This document shows, in pieces, positions 49,945-60,649 of a stretch of DNA of 64,000 bases (the stretch's first letter is position 1; the number at the start of each line of letters is the position of its first letter). A program made the position numbers and the translations under genes. The stretch is from Panulirus ornatus. Its lineage: Eukaryota > Arthropoda > Malacostraca > Decapoda > Palinuridae. The notes under the pieces were generated by a model. That model did no database searches, was not told the origin of the DNA, and saw only the letters and a list, made by a program, of their open reading frames with translations. The stretch lies in the NCBI RefSeq assembly GCF_036320965.1, contig NC_092236.1, positions 11,518,518-11,582,517 on the forward strand, in the 5' to 3' direction.

Positions 49945-50205
49945 TTACGTTGTCATTTGTGGTAGGCCAAATTCATCGACAGGCATACCATCCTTCACAG
50001 TTTCTGTTCCTGGTTCTTTTTCTGGGGCATTGGGAATATTGATAGCATCATCTAGATAGGATGTATCATCATCCAGCATCACTTCATCACCAAGTGCATC
50101 TAGCTCTGCTGCTAGGTCATCTTCATCAATTTCAGGCATACCATAGCTGCGGCCAAGAGCTTCCTGAACTTCATCTGCCTGTTCTAGCATATCTGCCATA
50201 TCATC
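49945..50205 (-). CDS. CHMP5: CHMP5 exon 4 (terminal)
   Basis: 261 nt including the TAA stop, acceptor TTGACAG. Encodes [18 protein letters not shown], the acidic [16 protein letters not shown] stretch and the end [12 protein letters not shown]. Confidence 0.96.
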   Translation of the reverse strand, partial: DDMADMLEQADEVQEALGRSYGMPEIDEDDLAAELDALGDEVMLDDDTSYLDDAINIPNAPEKEPGTETVKDGMPVDEFGLPQMTT

Positions 50206-53200
50206 CTGTCAATAACAAGTTGCATTTTCATTAATTTCAATAACTTTAATTCTTCTTTTACAACATTTCTGTATTATCTTTAATGCTATTCCTGTTTAGA
50301 TGGGGTTGAATATGTGCATACAGGCTCTAAGCTCACTCATGCACCATCAACTTACCTCCCATGTGTTAAAGAGAGAGAAAACAAGGGCTTCTAAATTACA
50401 GTAAGACTTACTGATTTTTCACTTGCAATTCACCGTTTCAGTCCATTCCATCATGGCCGACATTTTCTCCAATTACCTTCAACTAAACTGCCATATATCT
50501 TCTTCATCATTCTATTAACTAACATAAAACCTAAATGGCAAAATTTTACATCTTTCATCTATCTTGTAGTACATTCACTCTTCATCTGTTCTAATTTCAA
50601 ATGCACTACATAAATTATCCATCTCTAATGCTCTGATTTCCAACCTATCTGTACCCATCAAAAGAAAAGCTTCACATTCATACACTAAATATGGGTCACA
50701 TACTCTGTAAAAGAATCTTGTATGCTCTACACTTGTATTCTTCCCATTAATCTCAAATTCTTCTAAGTGCATCTTTTTACTAATCATTACTCCTCAATAT
50801 CTATGTTTGTTACCAACTTTTATTTTTTCTCCATTAGCAATTCATTCAATGCAGCAACAAATTCCTTTCAAAAACATGATCCTTGCTCTTATTCATATCA
50901 TTCATTTCCACCATGGTTTAGCTGTGCTCTGTAATCACCCTACTTCACACTCATTTCACATAATACCTAACCCATAAAAAATTGAATTGTGGTGTTGTTG
51001 CACAGCTTTGACTCATTCTAATGTTTTTTGCAAACTACTCACTTATGCCACCATTTAAACTGGCACTAATTCCACTATAAACACTCTTAACATTATCAAA
51101 AAATCTTCTGTACACACTACAGACAACAAAAATTTCTGTCTTTTCATACTAACTTCATTTTCCTTCCATCTAGGATTCCTAAACTTCCCATCACTCTTTC
51201 TTCAACCTATCTCTTACCCATCCAATCAATTCTTCTATCACAGTAAGATACTCCAATATCCCTAAGTATATCACATCAACAGCTACAACCTGACAAACTG
51301 ATGGACTGGGCTCATAGGTGGTAAATGAATTTCAATTTTGTAACTAATGGCTAACCTTACACATCTATAATGGTCTTTTCTAACAATTCATCTTTCACCA
51401 AATATTTCCACAAATACTTTTATATTGTAAACTATGCCATCTTGTTCCTTTCAGTCCATTCCAACAACATACTAAACTATCCCTTACCTATTTTTTGTAT
51501 ACACTAACAGTGACTATCATTCCCATCCATTACATTTAATAATTTTTTCACATTCTCAGCCACACTAATCTGTTTGTTTCTTTTCCAACTAATAATATGA
51601 AACAACATACATTTCATCTCTCCTTTTTTGAAACATCCAATCTCATTTCACTAATACACCACTTCAACACTCCATGTGTGTGATTAACTTCCAGAATACC
51701 ACTTTTGCATTTAACTTCTCAAAGGTACTTCTTTACTACCTTCCCATCACCCACTTGAGAAGTATCACAGCTGGCCAACTCAGTTTTCTAATTATAAACC
51801 CAGTATTACTGAAAAGTACAATTTCTCACCTGAATATCTTCAATTTCATCTATATCAATATTCTTAAACTCCTTCTTCATCTGCTTCACTCCAAGTTTCA
51901 TGGCAGTAACAGTTGTTTTAGTATCTTTAAGGGTCTGTGTGGCATAGTTGGCTTGCTCCATGTTAAAGCTCTGGTTTCTCAAATTAGCTGACTGCTGTTC
52001 ATACATTTTCTTCTGTTTTAAGACACGGAGTGCTTTTTGTTTCACGGCATTTTTTGCAGGACCCTCTCGCATCTGAAAACAGCCAATACACATCACAAAA
52101 CACTCAATTATTGCAACTTAAAGCACACCAAGTGAAAATCAATGCTAAAACTAGGTTGAAATGAAAACAAATGTCAACATTATGAAAATATTCTGACTTG
52201 TTAATCCACACTACTCAATGAGGGATAGTGGTAAGGAATTAATCTATATTAGTAATTCTAATCTGCACTTTCTTGTAAAACAACCTACATGAGTTCACAG
52301 GAACTCCTTGCTTTTCACATACCTCATCTCATCCACTCTACTGGTACTGTATCTCTGAAGGGAGTAAGGGGGGAAAGGGATATGATTGAGTGAAAAACGT
52401 TCTGGTGTATCAATGCCTGATCACCCAGCTGGGTGTGAAGTATGCATGGGAGAGAACAAACTAGATCAATGTGGAGCATGAATGATATGCTGTTAACAGG
52501 CTGAACCAGGGCATATGAAATGGTCGAGGTAAACCATGGATAAGTCGTCATAGTTTCGATGAGGAAGGTAGGCTATGTATTCCACCAACTACAGACAAAG
52601 GCAAAAACTCAGTAAGTGTATGTAATCATTAAATTTACCCCAACAACAAATAAATAAATTACAAGACATTATAATAAAATAATATGAAACTGATCCATGG
52701 CATGGGGAAGAAGTACAAGAACAAGTAACCCAGCAACTGTGTTGCCAACAGGCAATCCATATGAATTCTGAGGTATACTGGCAGCACCAGCTACCAGTCT
52801 GGGTGGAATAATGACATCAAGGCCCACTGTGGATACAAACTGGCTGAAGGGCTCCCATGAATGAGCAACAAGCTGGCACCAGAGAATGCCAGCATGTGCT
52901 CACCTAAATGGTGGGAGTCAGAGGGTTCTAGCCCTCTCCATTCCACTGTCTTGGTTGCTCATTGGATGAATTAACTGAGGAATGAAATGAACACCAAACT
53001 GTCACCACTGGCAGGTAGTTGTTGAATGATGGAGATTGTCTCTAACAAAATCGCAATGGTTAGAGGGTTTTAACCCCATGATCCAATGAGACTCTCAGTT
53101 CCTCACAGGATGAATCAACATAGGCACGAAAAATTGTTTTAAAATCTGTGAAAGTGGACGTGGGAATAAAAGAATTCTGAAAACACATGAGGAAAATTGA

Positions 53201-53407
53201 TATGAATTTCTTATGACTATTACTACAACCTTACACTGATACAGGAGTGCTAACCTTCTTCATCTGATCCTTATATTTAACAAGCTCAGCATCCAGTCTT
53301 CCTATTTTCTTGTCTATGGATTCTGCTCTACTGTCCACATTTCCAATGCAGTCCTGAAGGTTTGGTGGAGGCTCCTTGCCTTTCCCACGACCAAACAGAC
53401 GATTCAT
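49945..53407 (-). CDS. CHMP5: Charged multivesicular body protein 5 (ESCRT-III)
   Basis: A Snf7-family ESCRT-III subunit that acts on endosomal membranes in multivesicular body formation and binds the Vps4 cofactor LIP5/VTA1 (family knowledge). Join: 53407-53255 (51 codons), 52072-51830 (81), 50205-49945 (86 plus stop), all phase 0. This gives 218 residues against 219 in human. The protein starts [18 protein letters not shown], has the basic first helices ([20 protein letters not shown]), the conserved middle ([36 protein letters not shown]) and an acidic C-terminal half ([15 protein letters not shown]) ending [12 protein letters not shown]. An upstream untranslated exon probably lies at 54945-55089. 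It is divergent from SYMPK. The similarity is close along the whole length, so identification is firm. Confidence 0.97.
51830..52072 (-). CDS. CHMP5: CHMP5 exon 3
   Basis: 243 nt, 81 codons, acceptor TTTTCAG, donor CAG|GTGAGA. Encodes [18 protein letters not shown] through [12 protein letters not shown], the central helical part of the Snf7 domain. Confidence 0.96.
52335..52565 (+). mobile_element. RTE-like 3'-end relic
   Basis: Contains diverged versions of the ORF end and the CTGAACCAGGGCATATGAAA and GGTAAACCATGGA parts of the 3'UTR. Inside CHMP5 intron 2. Confidence 0.55.
52915..53110. repeat. Duplicated segment with hairpins
   Basis: Two diverged copies about 140 bp apart each start with a short palindrome (AGAGGGTTCTAGCCCTCT near 52920; AGAGGGTTTTAACCCC near 53062). 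Each continues to a GGATGAATTAAC or GGATGAATCAAC motif. Source unknown, intronic in CHMP5. Confidence 0.5.
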
Positions 53408-53432
53408 GACTGCTTAAGAGAATTCACCAAAC
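53255..53432 (-). CDS. CHMP5: CHMP5 exon 2 (first coding exon)
   Basis: Acceptor AAATTGCAG ends at 53433, followed by 25 nt of leader and the ATG at 53407. It encodes [18 protein letters not shown] to KYKDQMKK and ends at AAG|GTTAGC in phase 0. Confidence 0.95.
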
Positions 53433-54944
53433 CTGCAATTTATTGTACAATTAATAAGGTTTTCTAAACATGTAAAACTATAAGTTACTGATTTTTGTAA
53501 AATATCATAACTATAATCTTCAGTTTAATGACAGCAGCTGTAATCTGTAGTTTCATAAAAACAACATTTTCTACTAATCCTAATCAACTTTCTAAGCTGT
53601 AAAATTATCATGTGTATGTTACACATACACCTTTCATTTGAGATGCTTATGTGGCATGCTCTCAGTATTACAAAAAAAAAAAAATCAATGAAACAATGAA
53701 ATGTAAATATGATCACACTTTATGAGGCAGACTAAAAATACAGGTTCTGTAAATGTTTAACTTTTCTCTGAGGCAGAAACTATATCAATGAAAATGACAA
53801 AATCAGTTTACACTGTATGACAGTCAGATTTCCTGAAATAGTTTACAGATGCTTTTCAGAACATATTTTGTTTGTTACATTTTCTCTTGTTCATCTTGTC
53901 TTACTCATATTTTCCTTTCTATACGCAATGCTATACGTTATGGGCTCTAGGTTCAGATCTATGAAAAGGGTATTGAGGTTGTGTGGTAATAAAGGTTACC
54001 TCATTCATCCCAGTGTTTCCCCACTGTTTTCTTTTTGGCACCTGTTATACATGCCAGCATCTAATAACAAGGGAAACATTGGTAAATGTCCTCAGAGAAA
54101 AGCATTATTTGTTAATACATTATTAGACAGTACATACCCTATGTACCACTCCAAATTTCATTATTGTCTTGTTTTAGTTTTTTCTTAGGCGTCATTATAC
54201 TTTATAACCTTTATTTAATATCTAATATCATTTAAACCCACACTCTCCTCTTCCTTGTAAGCCCTTGAACAATGGGTTTGTTTGATATCAAGAGGGAAGA
54301 TGTACATGTAAAAAAAACATTCTGAAATCATTATTTAGTGAGGAAATAAAGAACCCATGAGTAGAACTTAGAAGATCCCAAACCTAAAACATAACTTTTT
54401 CCTTTTTCTGATAGATTACCTTGAATTATGGTTGTATTTGATTTTGTGCATTCCACCTTTGTTCTACACTGGTTCCTTTGGTCCAAAGCCCTGGCCACTT
54501 TGTGGTTATTTTAGAAAGTACTTTAGTTGGATTTTCTTTGTTTCTCAATGTCATCTCAGTATCTACAAATGAATTGCATCATTCATTTTTGTTTCCTAAT
54601 TCTACTTATTTTTTGGATACGCAACAACGCGAAGCTTACATGATATATCAATGAGGTAACGATATGCTTCCGTTAGCACATGAAGTTCTGTCAGATAATC
54701 GTCGTTAAATGTTCTCATATGCACTTGTTAATGTACCATCCATCCAAACCTGATTTTGATCATATGCTTTGGTTAGTGTAGAGGTTAGCACTTCGGCCCC
54801 TTATCAGTTGTATTGGCTCCATTTCAGCATTTATCTTTCATAGTCATTTATTGGTGAAGGAAATAAGGGTGACCCACCTAACGACAGGAGCTGTTTGCTA
54901 ACTTCTTGTGAAGATGTCACAAATATAATGCAAGAATAACTCAC

Positions 54945-55089
54945 CTGCAGCAATCTTGTCACACTTCTGTGACAAGCCTTTACAACGGTTAGACAACAAA
55001 ACTAAAACGTAAAAGTTTTCTTTCATCCGCATTGCTATTTTACACCAAAATTCTCTCAAAAAATCTTCATCTACTCCTGTGAAACCCAA
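54945..55089 (-). other. CHMP5: CHMP5 5'UTR exon (likely) with upstream ORF
   Basis: The minus strand ends an exon-like segment at GCTGCAG|GTGAGT (54945), the natural partner of the acceptor at 53433. Spliced, an upstream ORF from 55089 (MGFTGVDEDFLREFWCK...) runs 57 codons and stops in TGA that overlaps the CHMP5 start as ATGA. The 5' limit is unknown, and later in-frame ATGs exist if transcription starts further in. Confidence 0.55.
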
Positions 55090-57341
55090 CTGATACGTAG
55101 ATTATTTCCTATGAAGTACTACGATTTATTTAATATATATCTGTTTATGAGTGAATGTATATGCACATCCTATCCCTCTCAAGCAGCTAGACCTGTATTC
55201 ATTTCACTCGAATTATGACTCAAAATGGTAATTTTATGTGTTAGAAATTTGTCTTTTGTTGACTACAGAGCCAGGTGACACATACAAATACATCACATTT
55301 ATTGAACGCATTCTCCCATGACATAACTGCCCCTTTTAATCTCACATCCGCCTCACTTATATATAAATTCTCCTTTCCTTATTTTTCGTCAATATGATTT
55401 CTTGTTCATGTTGCCCCATGTTTCCTGGGGAACTGTTAATATCCTCGTTTCTAGTGGTCTATTACGTGAACTCCGACCCCTCTTTAAAAAATATGCAAAT
55501 GCTATTTGCATTGCTTTTAGTATTGTTTACCATGGACCACTTACATATGTGATATATATTTTTGGGTGTTACTTGATTTTCTTTTAATAATGTGAGGACT
55601 GAGAGGATAGATAATTGTAGATAACACAAAAACGTTGCATTGATATATACTGAAAAGTGCAGCTCATGGGTAAACTGCTACTGCTACAGAACAGTTAAAA
55701 TAATGATACATAATAGCAACTAAAATCATAATAAGTTATAATACACAACAGAGAAAAATCCGTTTTCAAGTTGATCAGTTTCTTTAATATTACTTTCCTA
55801 GTATGCTGTGGTGTTGTAATATGCTATTCAGTTTGACAAAAATCAATGAATATGGTTGTCTTGGATTCCAGACCATAAACAATGAGTGTTTATAACTAAT
55901 ACACAAATAATTTTTGCACATTCCAGGCAAATGTGAGCCCATTATTAACGGGGCTACAACTGATGTCACCATCAAAAACTGAGTAGGTTAAGTCCATAAG
56001 GAAGGAGGTTTCGCAAAAGTTCCACGTTTGTGCTGCAAGGTATGAAGCATTGCTGAGGTCCCATGGGGCTACTACTGGAGGAGGATTGAACCTTAAAACT
56101 TTGGTCAGATTCTGAATTACCTACACTAAAACTCTGCAGGCTCTCTGTGCTACGGTTTGGCTACGAAGGAACTACAAAGAAAGGTCTATCCTATGTTCCC
56201 CTTAGGTCTTTCCTCGGACCACTGCAAGTCATCAGCTCTTCCCCAAGTCCTCCCAAGCCTCCAAGATATCCTACGCATATATTTCCTTGGCACCTTCCTA
56301 GGGGTACAATTTAAATGCTGCTAAGTTAGGTACTGAGTAAGAAACTCTACGGTATTACCAACCCGCGTTTCATCCAAAGTACGAACGGGAATTTTGAAAA
56401 GCGGCTTTCATTGACCTCAAAACGGACTCGGAGGCCGCGACAACATAACTTATAACCTTTCCTCTTTGGGACCAAAATGGTCATCCTATTTAACATAAAT
56501 TGCTACATTGTTCACTTTGGCCTTAAAATAGCGTTTGAGGCCGCGGCCACGTAATCCATACTAATTCCCGCCCAAAGTTGCATATTTTACATTCTTTTAT
56601 TACTATCATTTGAACCATCGCCCACTTCTGAGTTGCCGTGAGGGTAAACTGTGGTTAAAGGATGGAGTGTGGGGTGAGTCCCAAGGGTGGGTATACTTAA
56701 ATATCAAATTGGTCCCGTGATCTCAGTAGATTTAGTGCAAGTACACTTGATCTTTTCGCTCATCAGAAATGCAAGTTGCACGAATCTCCATATCTGAAAA
56801 AAAAACTTTAATACATAAAAGTCAGTAAATCCATGAAGGATGTGGAAATAAATGAAGCAAACATAGGCACAAATACAATTTGTCCCATGATGGCTAGAAG
56901 GAAAAATATCCATTCCGGCTTATGTATGTCATACGTGTAATGAATAAGTTTAGTTTCTAACCTTAACGATTATTGTAGTAGTTTCTACGGTTCCCATCAG
57001 TTATTATTAGGTTATTAATAGTTTTTGTTCCCACTTTTGTCAATTGTGCGTTCAGTTTTGTACCAACAGATGGATATAAATCCGTACTAAATTTTGGCAT
57101 TCATGAAAAGGCATGACGTAACATCAGAAGATACTATTTCTACTTGGTGATTTTTTCTATTCCTAAAAATCAAAGGGAATTCGTTGTTATAATGATCATC
57201 ATCCTTTTGTTGTTTAACAATATTTGAGGAAGAAGATTGTACTAATACATAACCCGTAAACAAAAAAGTTTATAGCTCGGTGGGAAGTCGCGAATTCACG
57301 CTTGATAACAATGATGTAAAATATATTTTAACTACTTCATC
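55090..57341. promoter_or_regulatory. Divergent CHMP5/SYMPK interval
   Basis: About 2.2 kb between divergent genes, so both promoters must lie here. Two related blocks about 97 bp apart (near 56430 and 56528) share GAGGCCGCG plus an ACATAA or ACGTAA box. A copy of the repeat at 4085-4200 occurs at 56010-56095. The minimal upstream ORF ATGATGTAA lies at 57311-57319. No TATA box is singled out. Confidence 0.4.
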
Positions 57342-57374
57342 ATGAGTGAAACTGAGCAAACCACACGAGACAGG
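57342..57374 (+). CDS. SYMPK: SYMPK exon 1 (coding part)
   Basis: Encodes [11 protein letters not shown] and ends AGG|GTAAGT in phase 0. It joins directly to [11 protein letters not shown], where vertebrate symplekin has ERVVDLLNQAAL. Confidence 0.85.
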
Positions 57375-60300
57375 GTAAGTGAACGTATTGGTAAAGATCG
57401 TACCTGAGTAGGTGGATTTTAATCTTTATAGATGTTTAGTGAGAGAACAGCATCTGGTGGCCATATAGTTATGGAGGGTCGGCAAAATACTAGTTTAGAG
57501 GCACCATAGGTGAAATTTATGGATTTGAATGAAATACATGTAAGTGGGCTCTTCACACTTATTAGAAATGAATTGCACGGGGAACATAATTTGTAGTAGC
57601 TCTTCCCAATATAAATGGAAGAACTGAAGTTCCAGTCGTATCACTGAAATAACTAACGTATGAAAGCAATTCAAATTTGTGAACTCCTCTTTTTCATTAC
57701 AAGTGGTATAGTTTAAGGGAATGTCCTTTAGAGCAGTGCTGGTACTTTATATCCTACAGTAATAGATAACGGTAGTGGGATGGATATGATGATGTGGGAA
57801 ACTGCTGAGTAAAATCGAGAGAAATGCTTCCCTAGATCAACAGATCCTCTGAAAACCTTGATTATCTTTTTCAAAAGACTTAGATGGTTAAAAGTGTAGT
57901 TTAGTCCCGAATCTTTTTTTTACTAAGGATAGATTACAAGGTTAGATTACATTATGATTAGGTACTTGCAGATGATTAACTTTTAAGTAAATAGTTTAAG
58001 ATATAAGAACCAGTGCAATATTTTCTTCAACAAGCATTTTGTTGAGTTTTGTACTATATATCATTTTCAAGTGTGCAATATTTAGTGTAACTGATTTGAA
58101 ATATGTTAATGTACAATTTCATTCCTTGTTAATTAAAGTTGTGACTCACATGTTCAGGTGGTGGAGCTCTTGAATACAGCTGCTTTCCTACCATCAGAGA
58201 AGGAGAAGATTGCAAACCTTGCTCAAGTACAGGAACTCATTATTCATCATGACCCACAACTGCTTGATTCATTCTTTGAGGAAGTTGCAGCTTTTCAGAA
58301 TGACAGGAACTCAGATGTTCGCAAGTTCGTCGTTGGCTTCATTGAAGAAGCTTGGTAAATTTGAACATTGGTTTTATGTAAATTGATATGTTGTATATAT
58401 ACCTTCTCATAGTAAGATTTTTTCCAAACTAGTTTTCTGCAGCATGTACATGCATTCCCTGGTAATGTATTTTTTAGTCCCATGTCTTTACCTCAAGGTG
58501 AGACATACTTCCATTAATGCTTATGGTGTTGCCCCATTCAACCTTATTTTTTTCCATGCATCAGTGCTTTTTATTTATGAGTATATTTTAAAGATTGTAT
58601 ATCACTGTGCATATTTTGAATGTATCACAGCAAAATACCATTCTGTTTGTATCCCACCAACTGGAAAAGTGCTTTGGTTTGTTTTCACCGTATCACCTAT
58701 CTTTTACTGCATCCACAGTAACTAAAAGTATTTTAGTAAGTTTAGATGTCCTTCAGTTGAAACAATTCTGTGGGGGTGGCATAAATTAACCTAGTGCTGA
58801 ATCAGATGATTCAAGGGGGGGTAACATTCTCTCTTCCAGTGGTCCTCATTCCACAATTAATCCACACCGCCACCTCAGACTCTCCTCACCATGTTTTTCC
58901 ATAAATTTGTTGAATAGTATTTGCATTACTTATAAAATGGGATCTTTGTTGAATCAGGCAATTCAGGGGGTGATGTAGATAACCTTGGGGCCCTTCCCTC
59001 TTCTCCCAGTAGCACCCACTCTGTCCCATACCATTCTATCAGCAACTAAAGCCCTCATTACTTTTTTCAGTAAGTTTTTGTCAAATCCCATATGAATGAT
59101 ATCATATACTTGGGTGTTAAGCTGATAAGCTGTTTCAGTTACTATGCAGTATAATCCATCCATAAAAGTTACGTTGGTAAAAATTTGGTCAAAAATATAA
59201 CCCTCCTTATTCCATGGGTTTCAATAGTTTGATAGTTCCACCAATGACATATTCCACTTGTGATGTTATACAGAAAGGTAACCCTAAGCTCATGTTTTGC
59301 AACCTCATAATATTGTTGGAACTACTATTCCTTCAAACATACCCATTTTTGCTCTCTAAGATATGTTCTCTACTTCCACACACTCTTCATTGCTCCCAAA
59401 ACCTTTTCCCCCTCCTCATCATGTGATTCACTTCTGCTTCCATGGTTCCATTCTCTGTCAGGTCCACTCTCAAATGTCTCAAATACTTCACTTCCACCAA
59501 TTTTTCTCCTTTTAAACATACATCCCGATAAACTTTTCCCTCAAGTATGGGTATGAAAGATACAGGTATGTTAACTTTTATGTAAACTTATTTCCTTTTT
59601 CTGTTTGCCTTGTTACAGCAAAAAGGATGTGGCCATGTTGCCACGGCTAGTTCCCAACATCCATCTCCTCCTTGCTGATAATGCAGTAGCTGTAGTGAAA
59701 CGTGTAATCCAGGCAGTTGCGCAGCTTCACCGGGCCACTCTGGCCTGGCTGTCCTCAGCTCGGACCACCAGCCCAGAAATGGAACAAGTTTGGCAGATTA
59801 TCAACGCAATGAAAAACACAATCATTTCTATGATTGATCATGATAATGATGGGTGAGTATTTTCATATTTTTGTGTACTTGTAAGTTGGGTAAGAATTTG
59901 TCAAAGATTGAGAATGAACCTTTGTTTCATGTGTTACTGTCAAGTAGTTTTGCTGAAATCTTTTGTTTATGATGTCCTGTCCATCTATTCTATCTATATG
60001 TCTGATGCCTCTTTCCACCTGGAACTCCCTCAATGGGTTTGCTAAGATGATAGTCTCTCCTTAACTAGTGAACTCCAGTGCTGCTTCTTAGCCTTCACTG
60101 CCTTACACTTAACTGGCCACTGGCAGAGGGGTGCAGTGGCCTTTAATGTATTCTCAATTGTATTCTGATTCTAGATTTTTGCAAGTGTGAATTGTCACTG
60201 TTTGAGCTCATTGTTAAGCAGGCACTTACGATGATTGTAGTACAGTGGTCTTGAACAGCAGGTATAATTTTGTTCATATTGCTGTTAATTAGCTTTGAGC

Positions 60301-60605
60301 ACTTGTCAACTTAAAATTGAAATTTGCCACTGCCAGGTTTCAGTGGCATAGGTATGTAATGTGATGCACAGTCTGCCATATAGATTTTTAACCCGTGCAT
60401 TGATGGTATCACCATCTCTGGATACTAACACTTCTTTTCACCTTCAATTTACTTGATCTTTTAGCACATATTCTGGAACTATCTTTATCTTTTAACTCAT
60501 ATTCTGGAATTATCTTTATTTGTGTATTTTCTAGAATATAGAGACTGCATGGAGCCATTTACATTATAAGAAGAAGATGTTTTTCAATTCTTATTAAGGG
60601 AAAAT

Positions 60606-60649
<44 letters not shown>

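Noticed and set aside
53817..54188. 123-codon plus-strand frame opposite CHMP5 intron 1
   Set aside because: No domain or conservation recognised and it lies within an intron of a well-supported gene. Likely chance in AT-rich DNA.
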